Shown here: positions 43,331 through 53,386 of the stretch, in pieces
How the letters are laid out: the number at the start of each line of letters is the position of its first letter
How positions within the stretch are numbered: position 1 is the stretch's first letter
Notes under the pieces: model-generated
What the model was told of the DNA's origin: nothing
Database searches by the model: none
Seen by the model: the letters and a program-made list of their open reading frames with translations, nothing else
Assembly: GCA_016708435.1 (NCBI GenBank)
Contig: JADJFV010000004.1
Location: 186,001 to 250,000 of the forward strand
From: Leptospiraceae bacterium
GTDB lineage: Bacteria > Spirochaetota > Leptospiria > Leptospirales > Leptospiraceae
Direction: 5' to 3'
Length of the DNA stretch: 64,000 nt
Program-made: the position numbers and the translations under genes

Positions 43331-44335
43331 ATGAATTTAGAAAAACCGAGTTCTACTGTCAAAGAAAATTTTTTAGTCTCAAAAATTTATGGAGCCTACT
43401 ACGAAATTTATTCTCCCAAGCTAGGTTTTAAACGAGCCACTCTGAAGGGGAAATTACGTCTCAATAAATCAGATGACCGGCATCCTTTTGTTGTGGGTGA
43501 TAGAATTCAAGCTGAGAATGAGATCACAGAAAGAGCGGACTGGGTTATTTTATCTAAAGAAGACAGAACTAGCTTTTTAACCCGTCAGAGTAGCAATTCC
43601 GACAAACACATCTTATGCGCTAATGTAGATTTTGTTGCAATCATAGCATCTCTCTCAGGACCTGAAACAAAAGATGGCTTCATAGATAGAAGCATCACAG
43701 CCTGTTATCATTCCAATGTAACTCCGATTATTATTTTTAATAAAAAAGACTTAGTCACGGAAGAAGAACTTGCTAGTAGAGTAGAAAAATATGAATCATT
43801 GGGTTACAAAGTCTATCCGATTACATGCACGGATTTAGATTCAGTTCGGGAATTACTTGCGGCTCTACAGGATAAGATTACTTATCTGGTAGGAAATTCT
43901 GGCGTTGGAAAATCAAGCCTAATTAACCTAATCACAAACAACGCAGAGCAGAAGACAAATACCATTAGCCACTCAACGCAGAAGGGAAAGCATACTACTA
44001 CCAATTCGAGCATAATCGTAGTTAACCCAACAACCATACTCATTGACTCGCCCGGAATCAAAGAGTGGGGACTTCTTCATCTTAGTAAAGGAGAAATTCT
44101 TTCTACTTTTCCCGAAATCAACAAGTTCAAAAAAAAATGCAGAGTAGGTGGATGTTGCAATGCGGGTAATGACTGTATCATGCTAGAAAAATTAGACAAG
44201 CTAGAAGATGAAAGACTAAAAAGCTTGGAGTCAATGCTAGAAGGACTTGAGATTCCTTATCGAATACGCGTTGGCAATTTAAAGAGCGGAAAACTTCGAA
44301 AACAAAAAAACAATCGGCACTGGGATAGAGAATAG
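43331..44335 (+). CDS. rsgA: Ribosome small subunit-dependent GTPase RsgA
   Basis: 334 residues. An N-terminal OB domain (about residues 15-85) precedes a circularly permuted GTPase: the NKKD motif comes before the P-loop GNSGVGKSSLIN, followed by THHTT-like KGKHTTTNS and DSPGIKEWG. A zinc-binding Cys cluster (CRVGGCCNAGNDC) ends the core. RsgA checks maturation of the 30S ribosomal subunit. The ATG at 43331 is on the opposite strand to the histidine kinase start, 17 nt away. Confidence 0.94.
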   Translation: MNLEKPSSTVKENFLVSKIYGAYYEIYSPKLGFKRATLKGKLRLNKSDDRHPFVVGDRIQAENEITERADWVILSKEDRTSFLTRQSSNSDKHILCANVDFVAIIASLSGPETKDGFIDRSITACYHSNVTPIIIFNKKDLVTEEELASRVEKYESLGYKVYPITCTDLDSVRELLAALQDKITYLVGNSGVGKSSLINLITNNAEQKTNTISHSTQKGKHTTTNSSIIVVNPTTILIDSPGIKEWGLLHLSKGEILSTFPEINKFKKKCRVGGCCNAGNDCIMLEKLDKLEDERLKSLESMLEGLEIPYRIRVGNLKSGKLRKQKNNRHWDRE

Positions 44336-44369
44336 ACTATGAAATCTAAAAAAAGAGTCTAACAAACAC

Positions 44370-45809
44370 ATGAGTAATCTAGCCTATCTACATAATTTAA
44401 ACGAAGAGCTAAACGATCAAACCTTACGGGAGATGGTCTTTAAGCGGCTAATGAAAGAATATGGAAGAGTAATTGAAAGAGAGCTTAAAAAAAGTCACCA
44501 GACTCTTACGCGTAAAATGGCAGAGGGGAATACCTACAAAGATTTTTTATTGAGTCAATTGCAAGACGTTCATGACGAAATCGGAGAATTTCCCTCCGGA
44601 CCTTCTTTCTTCGAAAAATTATACAAAGAACATTTAGATGATGGTGAATTTGAAAATACCACCGCAAAAAATTTAATTCTTACCTATCGATATAGAATCG
44701 AAAGTTTTTTACATTCCCAAAATTATGAGTTAGATGCTAAGCTACGTTTTACTATCGAGAAAGTAGTCGCTCGATTAATTGAAATTCCTGATTACATTGG
44801 AAATTTTAATCTACAAGAAAAATACATTCGCACAGAAATGATCTCAGCCGTTTTAAAAGATGGCAACGATGATTTTAAGAGAAAAGCAAGTGCGTTAATT
44901 GAAAAACAATCTCTCATTGTAATGAACACAATGAACGAAATTTTTGTGAAGCGGCTAACGGATACTCTTATTGAAGAAAAGGATCTCAAAAAAGAACTTA
45001 TCGCTCGACAGAAGTCAATGAACGAAGAACTCTCTCGTGCCAGAAAAATTCAACAAAATCTTTTACCAAAAAGTTTTCCTTCGAATATGGGTTTAAAATT
45101 TTTTGCAAGTTATATTCCAATGGAAAGTGTGGGGGGAGATTTTTATGATGTTCAGATTTTCCCAAATCCAGATGAGCTTCCCATTGATAAAGTCGGAGTT
45201 CTAATCGCAGACGTATCCGGTCATGGAGTCCCTGCGGCGTTCATTGCTTCGATGGCAAAGATTAGTTGGCAGAATAATTTTGAACAGTTTAAAACACCAG
45301 CGGCAATTTTACAACGACTCAATTTACAAATGGTAGAGAATACAGCAGGAAATTTTTTGACTGCCTTTCTTGGAATTTTTGAATCGAGAGTTCGACACAA
45401 TCTGGCAAATGGACTTGCCTTGCAAAGTGAGCATTCTGATTGGAAAGGAATTTTTACTTACGCATCTGCGGGGCATTTTTCTCCTTATATCATTCGAAAG
45501 AATATGGATTCCATTACTTTAAAAGTAAAAGGGCAATTGATTGGAGTTTTTCAAAATATTCGTATTGAAGAATATGCAGTAGATTATTATCAAGGTGATA
45601 GGTTTATTTTTTTTACTGACGGGCTCCTCGAAATTAAGAATCCTACCGGAGAGCTTTTAGGGGAAGAGCGACTTTATCAAATCTTTGATGAAAGCAAAGA
45701 CTTAGATGGTCGTGTGAGTTGCGAATTTATCCTGCAAAAGTTATGGGATTTTTCGGACGGAAAAAATGTAGAAGATGATATTACACTTTTAATTATTGAT
45801 GTAGACTAA
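44370..45809 (+). CDS. RsbU/SpoIIE-type serine phosphatase
   Basis: 479 residues. A long helical N-terminal region (about 215 residues) carries no recognised sensor. The linker ELSRARKIQQNLLPKSFP is typical for RsbU proteins. The PP2C phosphatase follows: MESVGGDFYDV, IADVSGHGVPAAFIASM, FTYASAGHFSPYII, FFTDGLLE, and DDITLLIID, where the Asp residues bind metal. Such enzymes dephosphorylate anti-sigma antagonists in partner-switching stress control. No anti-sigma gene is adjacent. It begins 34 nt after rsgA. Confidence 0.9.
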   Translation: MSNLAYLHNLNEELNDQTLREMVFKRLMKEYGRVIERELKKSHQTLTRKMAEGNTYKDFLLSQLQDVHDEIGEFPSGPSFFEKLYKEHLDDGEFENTTAKNLILTYRYRIESFLHSQNYELDAKLRFTIEKVVARLIEIPDYIGNFNLQEKYIRTEMISAVLKDGNDDFKRKASALIEKQSLIVMNTMNEIFVKRLTDTLIEEKDLKKELIARQKSMNEELSRARKIQQNLLPKSFPSNMGLKFFASYIPMESVGGDFYDVQIFPNPDELPIDKVGVLIADVSGHGVPAAFIASMAKISWQNNFEQFKTPAAILQRLNLQMVENTAGNFLTAFLGIFESRVRHNLANGLALQSEHSDWKGIFTYASAGHFSPYIIRKNMDSITLKVKGQLIGVFQNIRIEEYAVDYYQGDRFIFFTDGLLEIKNPTGELLGEERLYQIFDESKDLDGRVSCEFILQKLWDFSDGKNVEDDITLLIIDVD

Positions 45810-45818
45810 AGGAATTTT

Positions 45819-46835
45819 ATGAAAAAAAGAAGACTCGGAAAATCGGCAATGGTAGTTTCGGAAATCGGAATGGGAACAATGACATTTGGCTCAAGCTGTG
45901 ATGAGCCTACCAGTTTTAAGATTTTAGATAAAGCTTATGACGCAGGAATTGATTTCTACGATACAGCAGAAATTTATCCCGTTCCACCGGAAGACAAATG
46001 GGTTCATCGCACAGAAGAGATTGTAGGCAAATGGCTCAAAACAAAACCGAGAGACTCTGTTCTCATTGCGACAAAAGTCTGTGGTCCGGGTCATGGTTGG
46101 TTTACTCCACCTGTTCGTAACGGCAAAACGGCATTAGACCGTCATCATATCGTTCGTGCAATCGAAGGCAGCTTACGACGATTAGGCACTGACTATATCG
46201 ACCTTTACCAAACGCACTGGCCTGATCCTGATATGATGTATGAAGAAACCATGTATGCACTTTCTGAATTAGTCAGTAGCGGCAAAGTTCGATATGTCGG
46301 TTGCAGCAATGAAGCTCCCTGGGGACTTATGAAAAGCCTTTGGGCATCCGAAAAAAATCGACTCATTCGTTATGAGAGCATTCAAAATAATTTTAGTATG
46401 CTCAATCGTCGTTTCGAAGATTCCTTATCAGAAATTTGTAAAAAAGAAAGTATCAGTCTTCTTCCTTATTCGCCATTAGCCGGTGGAGTTCTTTCTGGAA
46501 AATACAATGGCGGTAAAGTTCCTGAAAATTCTCGTTTTAGCAGATACGCCAAATTAGGCGATAGACAAAAGAAAATGTCTAATCGTTTTCTAAATGATTT
46601 CACTGTAAAAGCCACAGATGAGTTCTTGAAAATCGCGAAAGAGGCTAATATGAGTTTGGTTACAATGGCTGTCGCCTGGAGCAAGCAACATGACTTCGTT
46701 GCGTCTACTTTAATTGGCGCAAATACTGTAGAGCAACTCAACGAGTCATTGAAGGCAACAGACGTTATCCTCACACAAGATGTGTTGAACAAAATCAACG
46801 AGGTTTCGAAAAACATTCCTTACCCGATGGGGTAA
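45819..46835 (+). CDS. Aldo/keto reductase
   Basis: 338 residues. The barrel starts KRRLGKSAMVVSEIGMGTMT. The catalytic tetrad is visible as Asp and Tyr in FYDTAEIYP, Lys in LIATKVCG and His in LYQTHWPDP. The NADPH site is near the end (STLIGANTVEQLNESL). The sequence resembles the Tas/YghZ group. Substrate is unknown. It starts 10 nt after the phosphatase gene with AAGGAA upstream, so both are one transcript. Confidence 0.92.
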   Translation: MKKRRLGKSAMVVSEIGMGTMTFGSSCDEPTSFKILDKAYDAGIDFYDTAEIYPVPPEDKWVHRTEEIVGKWLKTKPRDSVLIATKVCGPGHGWFTPPVRNGKTALDRHHIVRAIEGSLRRLGTDYIDLYQTHWPDPDMMYEETMYALSELVSSGKVRYVGCSNEAPWGLMKSLWASEKNRLIRYESIQNNFSMLNRRFEDSLSEICKKESISLLPYSPLAGGVLSGKYNGGKVPENSRFSRYAKLGDRQKKMSNRFLNDFTVKATDEFLKIAKEANMSLVTMAVAWSKQHDFVASTLIGANTVEQLNESLKATDVILTQDVLNKINEVSKNIPYPMG

Positions 46836-46841
46836 TTTACA

Positions 46842-46971
46842 GTCACCTCGAACTGCTTCATCGTGAGAGGTCTATTTTACTTAATGCGATAGTGCTAAGA
46901 AGTCTAGACCTTGCGAAGGCGAAGGGCGCGACTGAGCGCAGGGCGGAGACGAAGGGGCTGTTCGAGGTGAC
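46842..46971. repeat. 130-bp element with 12-bp terminal inverted repeats
   Basis: GTCACCTCGAAC (46842-46853) and GTTCGAGGTGAC (46960-46971) are perfect inverted ends. A second pair, GAGGTCTA and TAGACCTT, lies within. The interior is clearly richer in G and C than its flanks (GCGAAGGGCGCGACTGAGCG). No gene is inside. It sits 7 nt after the aldo/keto reductase stop and could be a small non-autonomous mobile element. Confidence 0.7.
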
Positions 46972-47014
46972 AGGGGTAGGCAATCTTTTCCCTTAAATTA
47001 ACAATTTCCTATAT

Positions 47015-48376
47015 ATGAAACCAACATACAACAACCCAATTCTTTTAAAGACTAAGATTATTAGTCTAAATTCATCCTTACAGGGTGTTAGCCCTGATAC
47101 GGGCTTGACGTTTCGTTATGCGAACATTGGCGATGAAGTAATCTACGAACAAAGAGGACGTGGGAAAAATAAGTTTGCGAAAGTAGAATCTATTCTACGG
47201 GCTAATTCTTATACTCCGCAATGTAAGCACTTTGCTGATTGTGGAGGTTGTAGTGCGCAACATTTAGAGTATCCGCTTCAATTTGCTACGAAGACTAGGA
47301 CTATTCGAGAAAGATTTAAAGCCGAGCAGGATTTTATTCCTGATTTAATTCCTTCCGAAAAGCATTACGAATATCGCAATAGAATGGACTTTGCTGTATT
47401 TCCTGGATTCATTGGACTTAGGCAAGCAGAAAACTTTCGTCGTATCATTGATGTAAAGAAGTGTGAACTTCAATCTGAATGGGCTAATGAAGAGTTGTCT
47501 CAACTTCGTAATCTAATATTTGAGGAATATTCTGATTTGCCTTTAGATAGAAGAACAGGAGAAGGTTATTTAAAGTATATAACGCTTCGGACCAATATTA
47601 AAGGCTCTGATACGATTACTATCTTAACTTTTACAGAAGAGTTTCAATCTTCTGAATTGGAGCAAAAACTCATTTCTGATCTTCTAAGATTCTCTACTTC
47701 CAATAATATAGTGTTTTGTTATAACAGAAAGCAATCCGAGGTTTCTGCCGATGGGAAATTCTTGGTAGTAAGAGGCAAATCTTATTATACCGAAGAAATT
47801 TTAAATAAGGAAATCGAAGTCCCTTTTAATTCTTTCTTTCAGCCGAATCCGATGGGGTTTCTTCCGATTATTCAATACATTCAAGCTAGACTTGGTGAAA
47901 TGAAGTCTTCTACTCTCATTGACTTATTTTGTGGAAATGGATTTTTTAGTATTCTGTTTGGTGAAAGGTTTGAGAATCTAATTGGATACGATTGGGTAGA
48001 AAGCTCCATTCAAACAGCAAAAGAGAATCTAACACGTATTTACCCCGATAAGAAGATAACTTTCGAAAAAAAGGATTTACTGCAATTTAAAGATGTATTT
48101 TCTAGTGCAAATTCTATTCCAAAGGATTCTGTTTTGATTTTAGATCCGCCTCGCAATGGAATTGGAATTAAACTTTGTGAGTATATTTTAAACTCTTCGA
48201 TAGAATCAATTTTTTATGTATCCTGCAATCCAAATTCACAACTAGATGACCTAAAAATCCTATCTCAAAATTATAAGATTCAGTCTGGTCTAATCACCGA
48301 CCCTTATCCGCAAACGCCTCATCTGGAGTCCGTTCTTCTATTAAGTCGAATCAAGACAGATGCAATGTCAGTCTAA
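47015..48376 (+). CDS. rlmD: 23S rRNA (uracil-5)-methyltransferase, RlmD/TrmA family
   Basis: 453 residues. An N-terminal TRAM-like region is followed by the iron-sulfur ligands CKHFADCGGC and a fourth Cys in DVKKCEL. SAM binding is at IDLFCGNGFFSILFG. The catalytic Cys is in FYVSCNPNSQ, after LDPPRNGIG. The family methylates uracil in 23S rRNA (RlmC/RlmD) or tRNA (TrmA); RlmD is the closest call from the TRAM domain and the cluster. Confidence 0.9.
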   Translation: MKPTYNNPILLKTKIISLNSSLQGVSPDTGLTFRYANIGDEVIYEQRGRGKNKFAKVESILRANSYTPQCKHFADCGGCSAQHLEYPLQFATKTRTIRERFKAEQDFIPDLIPSEKHYEYRNRMDFAVFPGFIGLRQAENFRRIIDVKKCELQSEWANEELSQLRNLIFEEYSDLPLDRRTGEGYLKYITLRTNIKGSDTITILTFTEEFQSSELEQKLISDLLRFSTSNNIVFCYNRKQSEVSADGKFLVVRGKSYYTEEILNKEIEVPFNSFFQPNPMGFLPIIQYIQARLGEMKSSTLIDLFCGNGFFSILFGERFENLIGYDWVESSIQTAKENLTRIYPDKKITFEKKDLLQFKDVFSSANSIPKDSVLILDPPRNGIGIKLCEYILNSSIESIFYVSCNPNSQLDDLKILSQNYKIQSGLITDPYPQTPHLESVLLLSRIKTDAMSV

Positions 48377-48423
48377 CGATAAGTATTTGCAATTCAGAAA
48401 AGTCAAAACTAAAAGGTAATACA

Positions 48424-49641
48424 ATGAATTTCCCGAAAATAATTCCAAAATCTAAATCTTTATTTTTACTCTTGTGGCTAATTATACTTATGTTCTTGGA
48501 GGCATGCTTTGTGAAAAATGCAACTCATAGTAGTTTTTGGGATAACTTCTTTTCCAATCAGCAACTTCTCATTGATAAATATGCGGATACTGATCTGTAT
48601 CCGATTCTATTTGGTTCTTTAAAACCAGAAGAAGAGAAGTTCTTATTTAAGAAAGATGATAAACTTTATCTTTCCGGATATGTTTTAAAGCAAGGCAATA
48701 CTCTGATTCCTAAAATTGACGATAAAGAAAATTCTACGGCTAACGATGAATATTTTACAAAGATTGAATATATAAAGTCAGAGTTTAAAGGTAGACCTAC
48801 TTATAAGATGAAGCGAAGAACCAGTTTTAAATATCCCGCATATACGATGCGAGATTTTTTTCATTGGATGGAAGTCTTTTCTAGCTCTGTGAATAGCGAA
48901 GAACAATTGGCAATACTTGATCGATCTATTGTATATCAATTTCTATGCTCTGAATTCAAATGCAATAGTGAACTGGGGGATAATCAGGCTTTGCTGTCAT
49001 TTGCTCTCGATGAAAGAATGAAATTGCAATATAAAACATTCTATGTTAAAATGTCAGAGGCGTTAGGAAAAGTAAAATTCAAAGTAAAACTATTTTCTAA
49101 ATCGCAGAAAATAGGAGAGATTTATTCGGAAGGCAAAACAATCTATACCAAGGTTTTACATTTTAAAAAGGGAGAATTGCAAAATCTAGAAAATATGACT
49201 TTGTTTTTTGAGATTGATATGAATTTTTATGGTCTTCGAATTCAAGTTCAGAATTTAGAATATCATATTGTGATGAAGCATTCAGAGACAGAAGAAGTCA
49301 TGACGGGGAAATTTCCTATTTACCCCAAGTATAAAGTCAGCGGAAGATTATTTTATATTCTACCACCGGGTTTGATTAATATTTTTATTCCACAAGATAT
49401 TGAGTCTTATCTGTCTGATTATTTTGATTTGCTAACCCGTTCAGGTGATTCAGAAGGTGCAAATTTTACAACAAAGATTAAGAAAGAAGGAAATCATGTG
49501 AATGTAAATTTTGAGTCCTATACTGAAATCTTCCAAAAACCTTTTCGACCTTTAGCGGCAACGAAAAAAGAAAAACGAGAAGGAAGAGATTTCTATCTTG
49601 ATTTTAGAAATAAAATCGTAGAAGACTTGAGGCCTGATTGA
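48424..49641 (+). CDS. Large lipoprotein of unknown function
   Basis: 405 residues, AAAAGG before the ATG. The hydrophobic N-terminus ends MFLEAC, a lipobox with Cys28. The mature part has an alternating beta-like pattern (KVKFKVKLFSKSQKIGEIYS, LFFEIDMNFYGLRIQVQNL) with two Cys near residue 175 (FLCSEFKCN). No family is recognised. It lies 47 nt after the rlmD gene and may be on the same transcript. Confidence 0.75.
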   Translation: MNFPKIIPKSKSLFLLLWLIILMFLEACFVKNATHSSFWDNFFSNQQLLIDKYADTDLYPILFGSLKPEEEKFLFKKDDKLYLSGYVLKQGNTLIPKIDDKENSTANDEYFTKIEYIKSEFKGRPTYKMKRRTSFKYPAYTMRDFFHWMEVFSSSVNSEEQLAILDRSIVYQFLCSEFKCNSELGDNQALLSFALDERMKLQYKTFYVKMSEALGKVKFKVKLFSKSQKIGEIYSEGKTIYTKVLHFKKGELQNLENMTLFFEIDMNFYGLRIQVQNLEYHIVMKHSETEEVMTGKFPIYPKYKVSGRLFYILPPGLINIFIPQDIESYLSDYFDLLTRSGDSEGANFTTKIKKEGNHVNVNFESYTEIFQKPFRPLAATKKEKREGRDFYLDFRNKIVEDLRPD

Positions 49642-49721
49642 TTTTAGTTGAATTCATTTTTAAAAGAAACATCTTTTTTGCTTGCATTAAGTTCTTGCTC
49701 AATTACTTTTAGCACTCTGTT

Positions 49722-51566
49722 ATGATAGATATGTCTACTGAGACAAAAATGAAACCCGTTGAATCGAGACCGATTCAATTTTCTATTCGGTATAAACTCT
49801 TACTGATAGTTTCCTTAATTATTATTTTGGGGCTATCTTCGATTATCCTGTTAGTCACTTTTTTTTACAAAGGCAACAGTGAAGTGTTGATTCAAGAATA
49901 TAACTTAAGCCTGGCTCGACTAGCGGGTGTGCAAGTAGAGTCGAATTTAAAAAATACAAGCTATAGAATGCAGGCTTTCTACGCTTCTCTTCCACAAAAA
50001 AACGCGACAGAAAAAGATATTCAAGAGAAAGCCAATCAATTCTTTCTTAAAAACCCACGCTTTCTCTTTATGGGAGTTGCAAAGAAAACAGAGACTGATT
50101 ATAAATTCCTTTATGAATTTACGCATGAGAAGGTTTTCATAGACAATAAAATCGAAAAGAGTCTAATGCCTATTATTCACGAAGTTACCAAAGAAGATAT
50201 TATTCGTGCTTTCAATGGAACGAGTGCCGTTGTAAATGCTTCTTCCAAATTTAATTTTCCAGTTTTGGCTCTTGTTGTCCCTGTTGAAACAACTCCAGAC
50301 GAAGCCTTACTTCTTTATCTAGAGCCAACTGAAATAATGGGCACATTTCAATCCGCATTGCAAACAGATATTTTTCAGGTCTTCATGGTAAATCAAAAGG
50401 GAGAGGTGATTGCCCATTCGGACGACAAAGAGACAGTATCCACTGGAAATAAATCAGAAGTTCCGATTGTCAAAAAAATGCTTTCTAGCAATGTAGACAA
50501 TGGCTCTCAAAAATACACAGTGGATAAAGAAGAGTTCCTTGGCTCATTTCAACAACTTGATTTTAGCGGCTTAGGCATAGTATCCACAGTGGAATCAGAC
50601 AAAGTATTCGAAGCAATCTACCAGATTCAAAGACGAAATATTATTATCACGATTATCATTTTAACAATTAGTTTTATTATTGTCTATCTCTTTGCTAATA
50701 CACTCACCGTTCCACTTTCTGATCTTGTGACTGCGACTAGGCAGATTGAAGAAGGAAATTACAAAGTAAAAATAATTCCATCTACAAGAGATGAAGTAGG
50801 GCTACTTACGAAGTCATTTCTTCAAATGGCAAAGGGATTACAAGAAAGAGAAAATATTAAGAATACATTCGGGAAATTTGTAAATAAGGAAATTGCAGAG
50901 AAGGCTTTGCACGGCGAATTACAATTAGGTGGAGTGAAGCGAAATTGCGCGATTTTCTTTTCTGATTTGAGAAATTTTACCGGTATGTCAGAGAAGATGG
51001 AAGCGGAGCAAGTCGTTGTTTACCTCAATGAGTATTTTACTGAAATGGTAGAGTGCATTTATAAAGCGAATGGAATTGTGGATAAATTTATTGGTGACGC
51101 GATCATGGCTCATTGGGGAGCGATATACACAGATGGAAATGACACTGCAAATGCAATCGAGTCAGCATTGCTTATGAGGATGGCACTGATTAAGTTCAAT
51201 CGTGACCCAATGCATTCAGATCGTCCCAAGTTTCGGTTTGGATGTGGAATTAACACAGGAGAAGTAGTCGCAGGGCAAATCGGCTCTCCGAAAAAATTAG
51301 AATACACTGTAATCGGAGATGCAGTGAATCTGGCTTCTCGAATTGAATACATGAACAAAGAATTTGGAACAGATATTTTAATTTCAGAAAATTCCTATGA
51401 ACAAATTAAAGGCAAATTTAAGTTAGTCGCTATGCCGCCTATTCATATTCGAGGGAAGTCTCAGCCTCAACAAATCTATGCTGTTCTCGGAAAGGAAGAT
51501 GATCCTAGCTGTCCTAAGGATCTAAAGGAATTGCGGCAAATCGTCGGTATACCCTTTCAGGAATAG
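49722..51566 (+). CDS. Membrane-bound class III adenylate/guanylate cyclase with HAMP
   Basis: 614 residues (ATG 49722; ATG 49731 also possible). One span near residues 26-48, an extracellular CACHE-like domain to about residue 305, a second span near 308-328, HAMP, then the cyclase domain: IFFSDLRNFTGMS with metal Asp, DKFIGDAIMAHWG, GINTGEVVAGQIGS and EYTVIGDAVNLASR. Lys and Thr positions fit ATP. Its product would be cAMP. The stop is 2 nt before the FecR-like gene, so both are one operon. Confidence 0.9.
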   Translation: MIDMSTETKMKPVESRPIQFSIRYKLLLIVSLIIILGLSSIILLVTFFYKGNSEVLIQEYNLSLARLAGVQVESNLKNTSYRMQAFYASLPQKNATEKDIQEKANQFFLKNPRFLFMGVAKKTETDYKFLYEFTHEKVFIDNKIEKSLMPIIHEVTKEDIIRAFNGTSAVVNASSKFNFPVLALVVPVETTPDEALLLYLEPTEIMGTFQSALQTDIFQVFMVNQKGEVIAHSDDKETVSTGNKSEVPIVKKMLSSNVDNGSQKYTVDKEEFLGSFQQLDFSGLGIVSTVESDKVFEAIYQIQRRNIIITIIILTISFIIVYLFANTLTVPLSDLVTATRQIEEGNYKVKIIPSTRDEVGLLTKSFLQMAKGLQERENIKNTFGKFVNKEIAEKALHGELQLGGVKRNCAIFFSDLRNFTGMSEKMEAEQVVVYLNEYFTEMVECIYKANGIVDKFIGDAIMAHWGAIYTDGNDTANAIESALLMRMALIKFNRDPMHSDRPKFRFGCGINTGEVVAGQIGSPKKLEYTVIGDAVNLASRIEYMNKEFGTDILISENSYEQIKGKFKLVAMPPIHIRGKSQPQQIYAVLGKEDDPSCPKDLKELRQIVGIPFQE

Positions 51567-51568
51567 CT

Positions 51569-53167
51569 GTGAATTTTAAATTAAAAGATTACTTCGTTTT
51601 TTTGATTACTGCGAGCATTTTAGCGGCTTGTTCCTATTATCTGTATTTGGACTTCAATGTAAAGCCTGGATTACGAGGAGCCGAGAAACAAGGATTTATT
51701 ACATTCAAATACAAAGTAGCCCAAAGAAAATTTCCCTCTAGAATGATCTGGGAGGATGTAGAGCAAATGCTTCCTATTTATAACAAAGATTCTATTCGCA
51801 CAGATGTTTTATCGGAAGCCATCGTCACCTTAAACAATGGCGTCAAAATAGAATTAGACCCTGATAGTATGTTTGTATTAAACATTCACGACAAGACAGT
51901 GGATGTTACACTAGAGAGGGGATCAGTATTATTATCCGCAACGAAGGCATTGGTAAATCCAAATGATTTTTCTTTGAGTTATAAAAACACCAAGTTGAAA
52001 TTTCAAGAAGGCACTGGGCAATTTAAAGTCTTAGAAAAAGAAGACTCCATCGAGATAGTGTCTAGCAAGGGTAGCACTACAATTACGACAGGACAGAATA
52101 CGGAAAGCATCTTCGAGAAACAAAAAGCAAAATTTGATTTTACAAAAGACAAGCTAGATAAAGTAGATTTGAATTATTTTGATATGCGACCGGCGCATAA
52201 TGCGCGTTATTTTATAGATGAGAATACAAAGGAAATTCTATTTGAATGGAGCGCAAAGGGAGACGAACTACCTATAGTTGAAGTCTCTCCCGATAGACTT
52301 TTTAAAAACCAAGTCGTGCAACTTCAATCCAAAGAAAAAAGAGTAGCAAAAGAATTTACAGAAGGAATTTATTACTGGAAGTTGAAAACGGTAGATGGTG
52401 ATTTAACGGAAACTAGAAAATTTAGAATTATAAAAAATCCACCGCTTTCATTAATTGCTCCGAAAAATAATCATCAAATCAAAACTAAAACTGGAGAAAG
52501 TCTAGTAAACTTCTTATGGAGCAAACGCGAATTAGCCCTATCTTATCATTTTGAGATTTCGAATGATACTACGTTTAAGAATTTAATTGTATCGAGAAAT
52601 GTTTTTAAGAATAGAATTTCTATTCCTCTTAGTCTTGGTCAATACTATTGGCGGGTTCGCTCTGTGGATTCTATTCCAGGTGCGAATTCCAAAACGGGAG
52701 TGAATTCGTTTACCATCGGAAAAGAAGATATTCCTGAACCGGTGGCAATTTCAGAGGAGGAAACAAAAGCAGAGGACGTGACGCAACCAACTGCGGATAA
52801 TTCAAATAAACCGACAGGTGGAAATCCTTTAAAGAAAGACAGTCCTCCTAATAAAATTACAAACCCGACTCTGCTATTTCCAAGACCAAATTCAGTCGTT
52901 GATATGAATAAGCTAGATTCTATTCCATTTAAGTGGGTAGCTGTCGCCGGAGCCAAATCCTACACTATTAAATTTATTCAGATATCTAACGGAGAGGTCA
53001 TCTTACAAACAGAAACAACTGCGCCTAATTATAATTTTGCTCAACTAGATAAACTAGATGTAGGAAATTTTTCACTAAAGTCTAGTTTTCCATCCATCTC
53101 TATTTCTTTTTTTATGCCAGACAGAAAGTATAAAGATCGAAGGTGGTTTTATAAGGTAGTAAATTAA
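51569..53167 (+). CDS. FecR-domain protein, 3' end overwritten
   Basis: 532 residues from GTG 51569, 2 nt after the cyclase stop. A membrane span (VFLITASILAACSYYLYLDF) comes first, then a FecR-like domain near residues 85-165 (AIVTLNNGVKIELDPDSMFV, VTLERGSVLLSA). Two repeats of about 90 residues follow (PPLSLIAPKNNHQ and PTLLFPRPNSVVD starts). Past FNFAQLDKLDVGNF the sequence (SLKSSFPSISISFF) is simply the antisense of the ParE-type toxin gene. The native C-terminus appears to have been replaced. Confidence 0.8.
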   Translation: MNFKLKDYFVFLITASILAACSYYLYLDFNVKPGLRGAEKQGFITFKYKVAQRKFPSRMIWEDVEQMLPIYNKDSIRTDVLSEAIVTLNNGVKIELDPDSMFVLNIHDKTVDVTLERGSVLLSATKALVNPNDFSLSYKNTKLKFQEGTGQFKVLEKEDSIEIVSSKGSTTITTGQNTESIFEKQKAKFDFTKDKLDKVDLNYFDMRPAHNARYFIDENTKEILFEWSAKGDELPIVEVSPDRLFKNQVVQLQSKEKRVAKEFTEGIYYWKLKTVDGDLTETRKFRIIKNPPLSLIAPKNNHQIKTKTGESLVNFLWSKRELALSYHFEISNDTTFKNLIVSRNVFKNRISIPLSLGQYYWRVRSVDSIPGANSKTGVNSFTIGKEDIPEPVAISEEETKAEDVTQPTADNSNKPTGGNPLKKDSPPNKITNPTLLFPRPNSVVDMNKLDSIPFKWVAVAGAKSYTIKFIQISNGEVILQTETTAPNYNFAQLDKLDVGNFSLKSSFPSISISFFMPDRKYKDRRWFYKVVN

Positions 53168-53386
53168 ATAAGGGAAGCGGGTAAGGGAAATTTGCCTTAC
53201 ATTTTCATAAGTTACGGGATGAGATTGTGGTCTGTTAGCAATTTTTTCTAATTTGCTTTCCACTTCAATAAGAAACTCTTCTCCTAAGCCAGATTTCCTA
53301 TCTTCATACCACTGAGCTGATTCGGCTAATTCTTCTCTGGCTTGTGCATGAAATTCAATTTTTTGTTCGAATTCTTTGTCTGGCAT
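53075..53386 (-). CDS. ParE/RelE-type toxin
   Basis: 103 residues. KIEFHAQAREELAESAQWYE, then GLGEEFLIEVESKLEKIANR, HPVTYENVRQISLTRFPYLI, and ILSVWHKKR form the ParE/RelE fold. ParE toxins poison DNA gyrase; RelE toxins cut mRNA. Sequence alone does not decide which. The gene overlaps the antitoxin start by 32 nt and the end of the FecR-like gene by 93 nt in antisense. Confidence 0.9.
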   Translation of the reverse strand: MPDKEFEQKIEFHAQAREELAESAQWYEDRKSGLGEEFLIEVESKLEKIANRPQSHPVTYENVRQISLTRFPYLIYYLIKPPSIFILSVWHKKRNRDGWKTRL

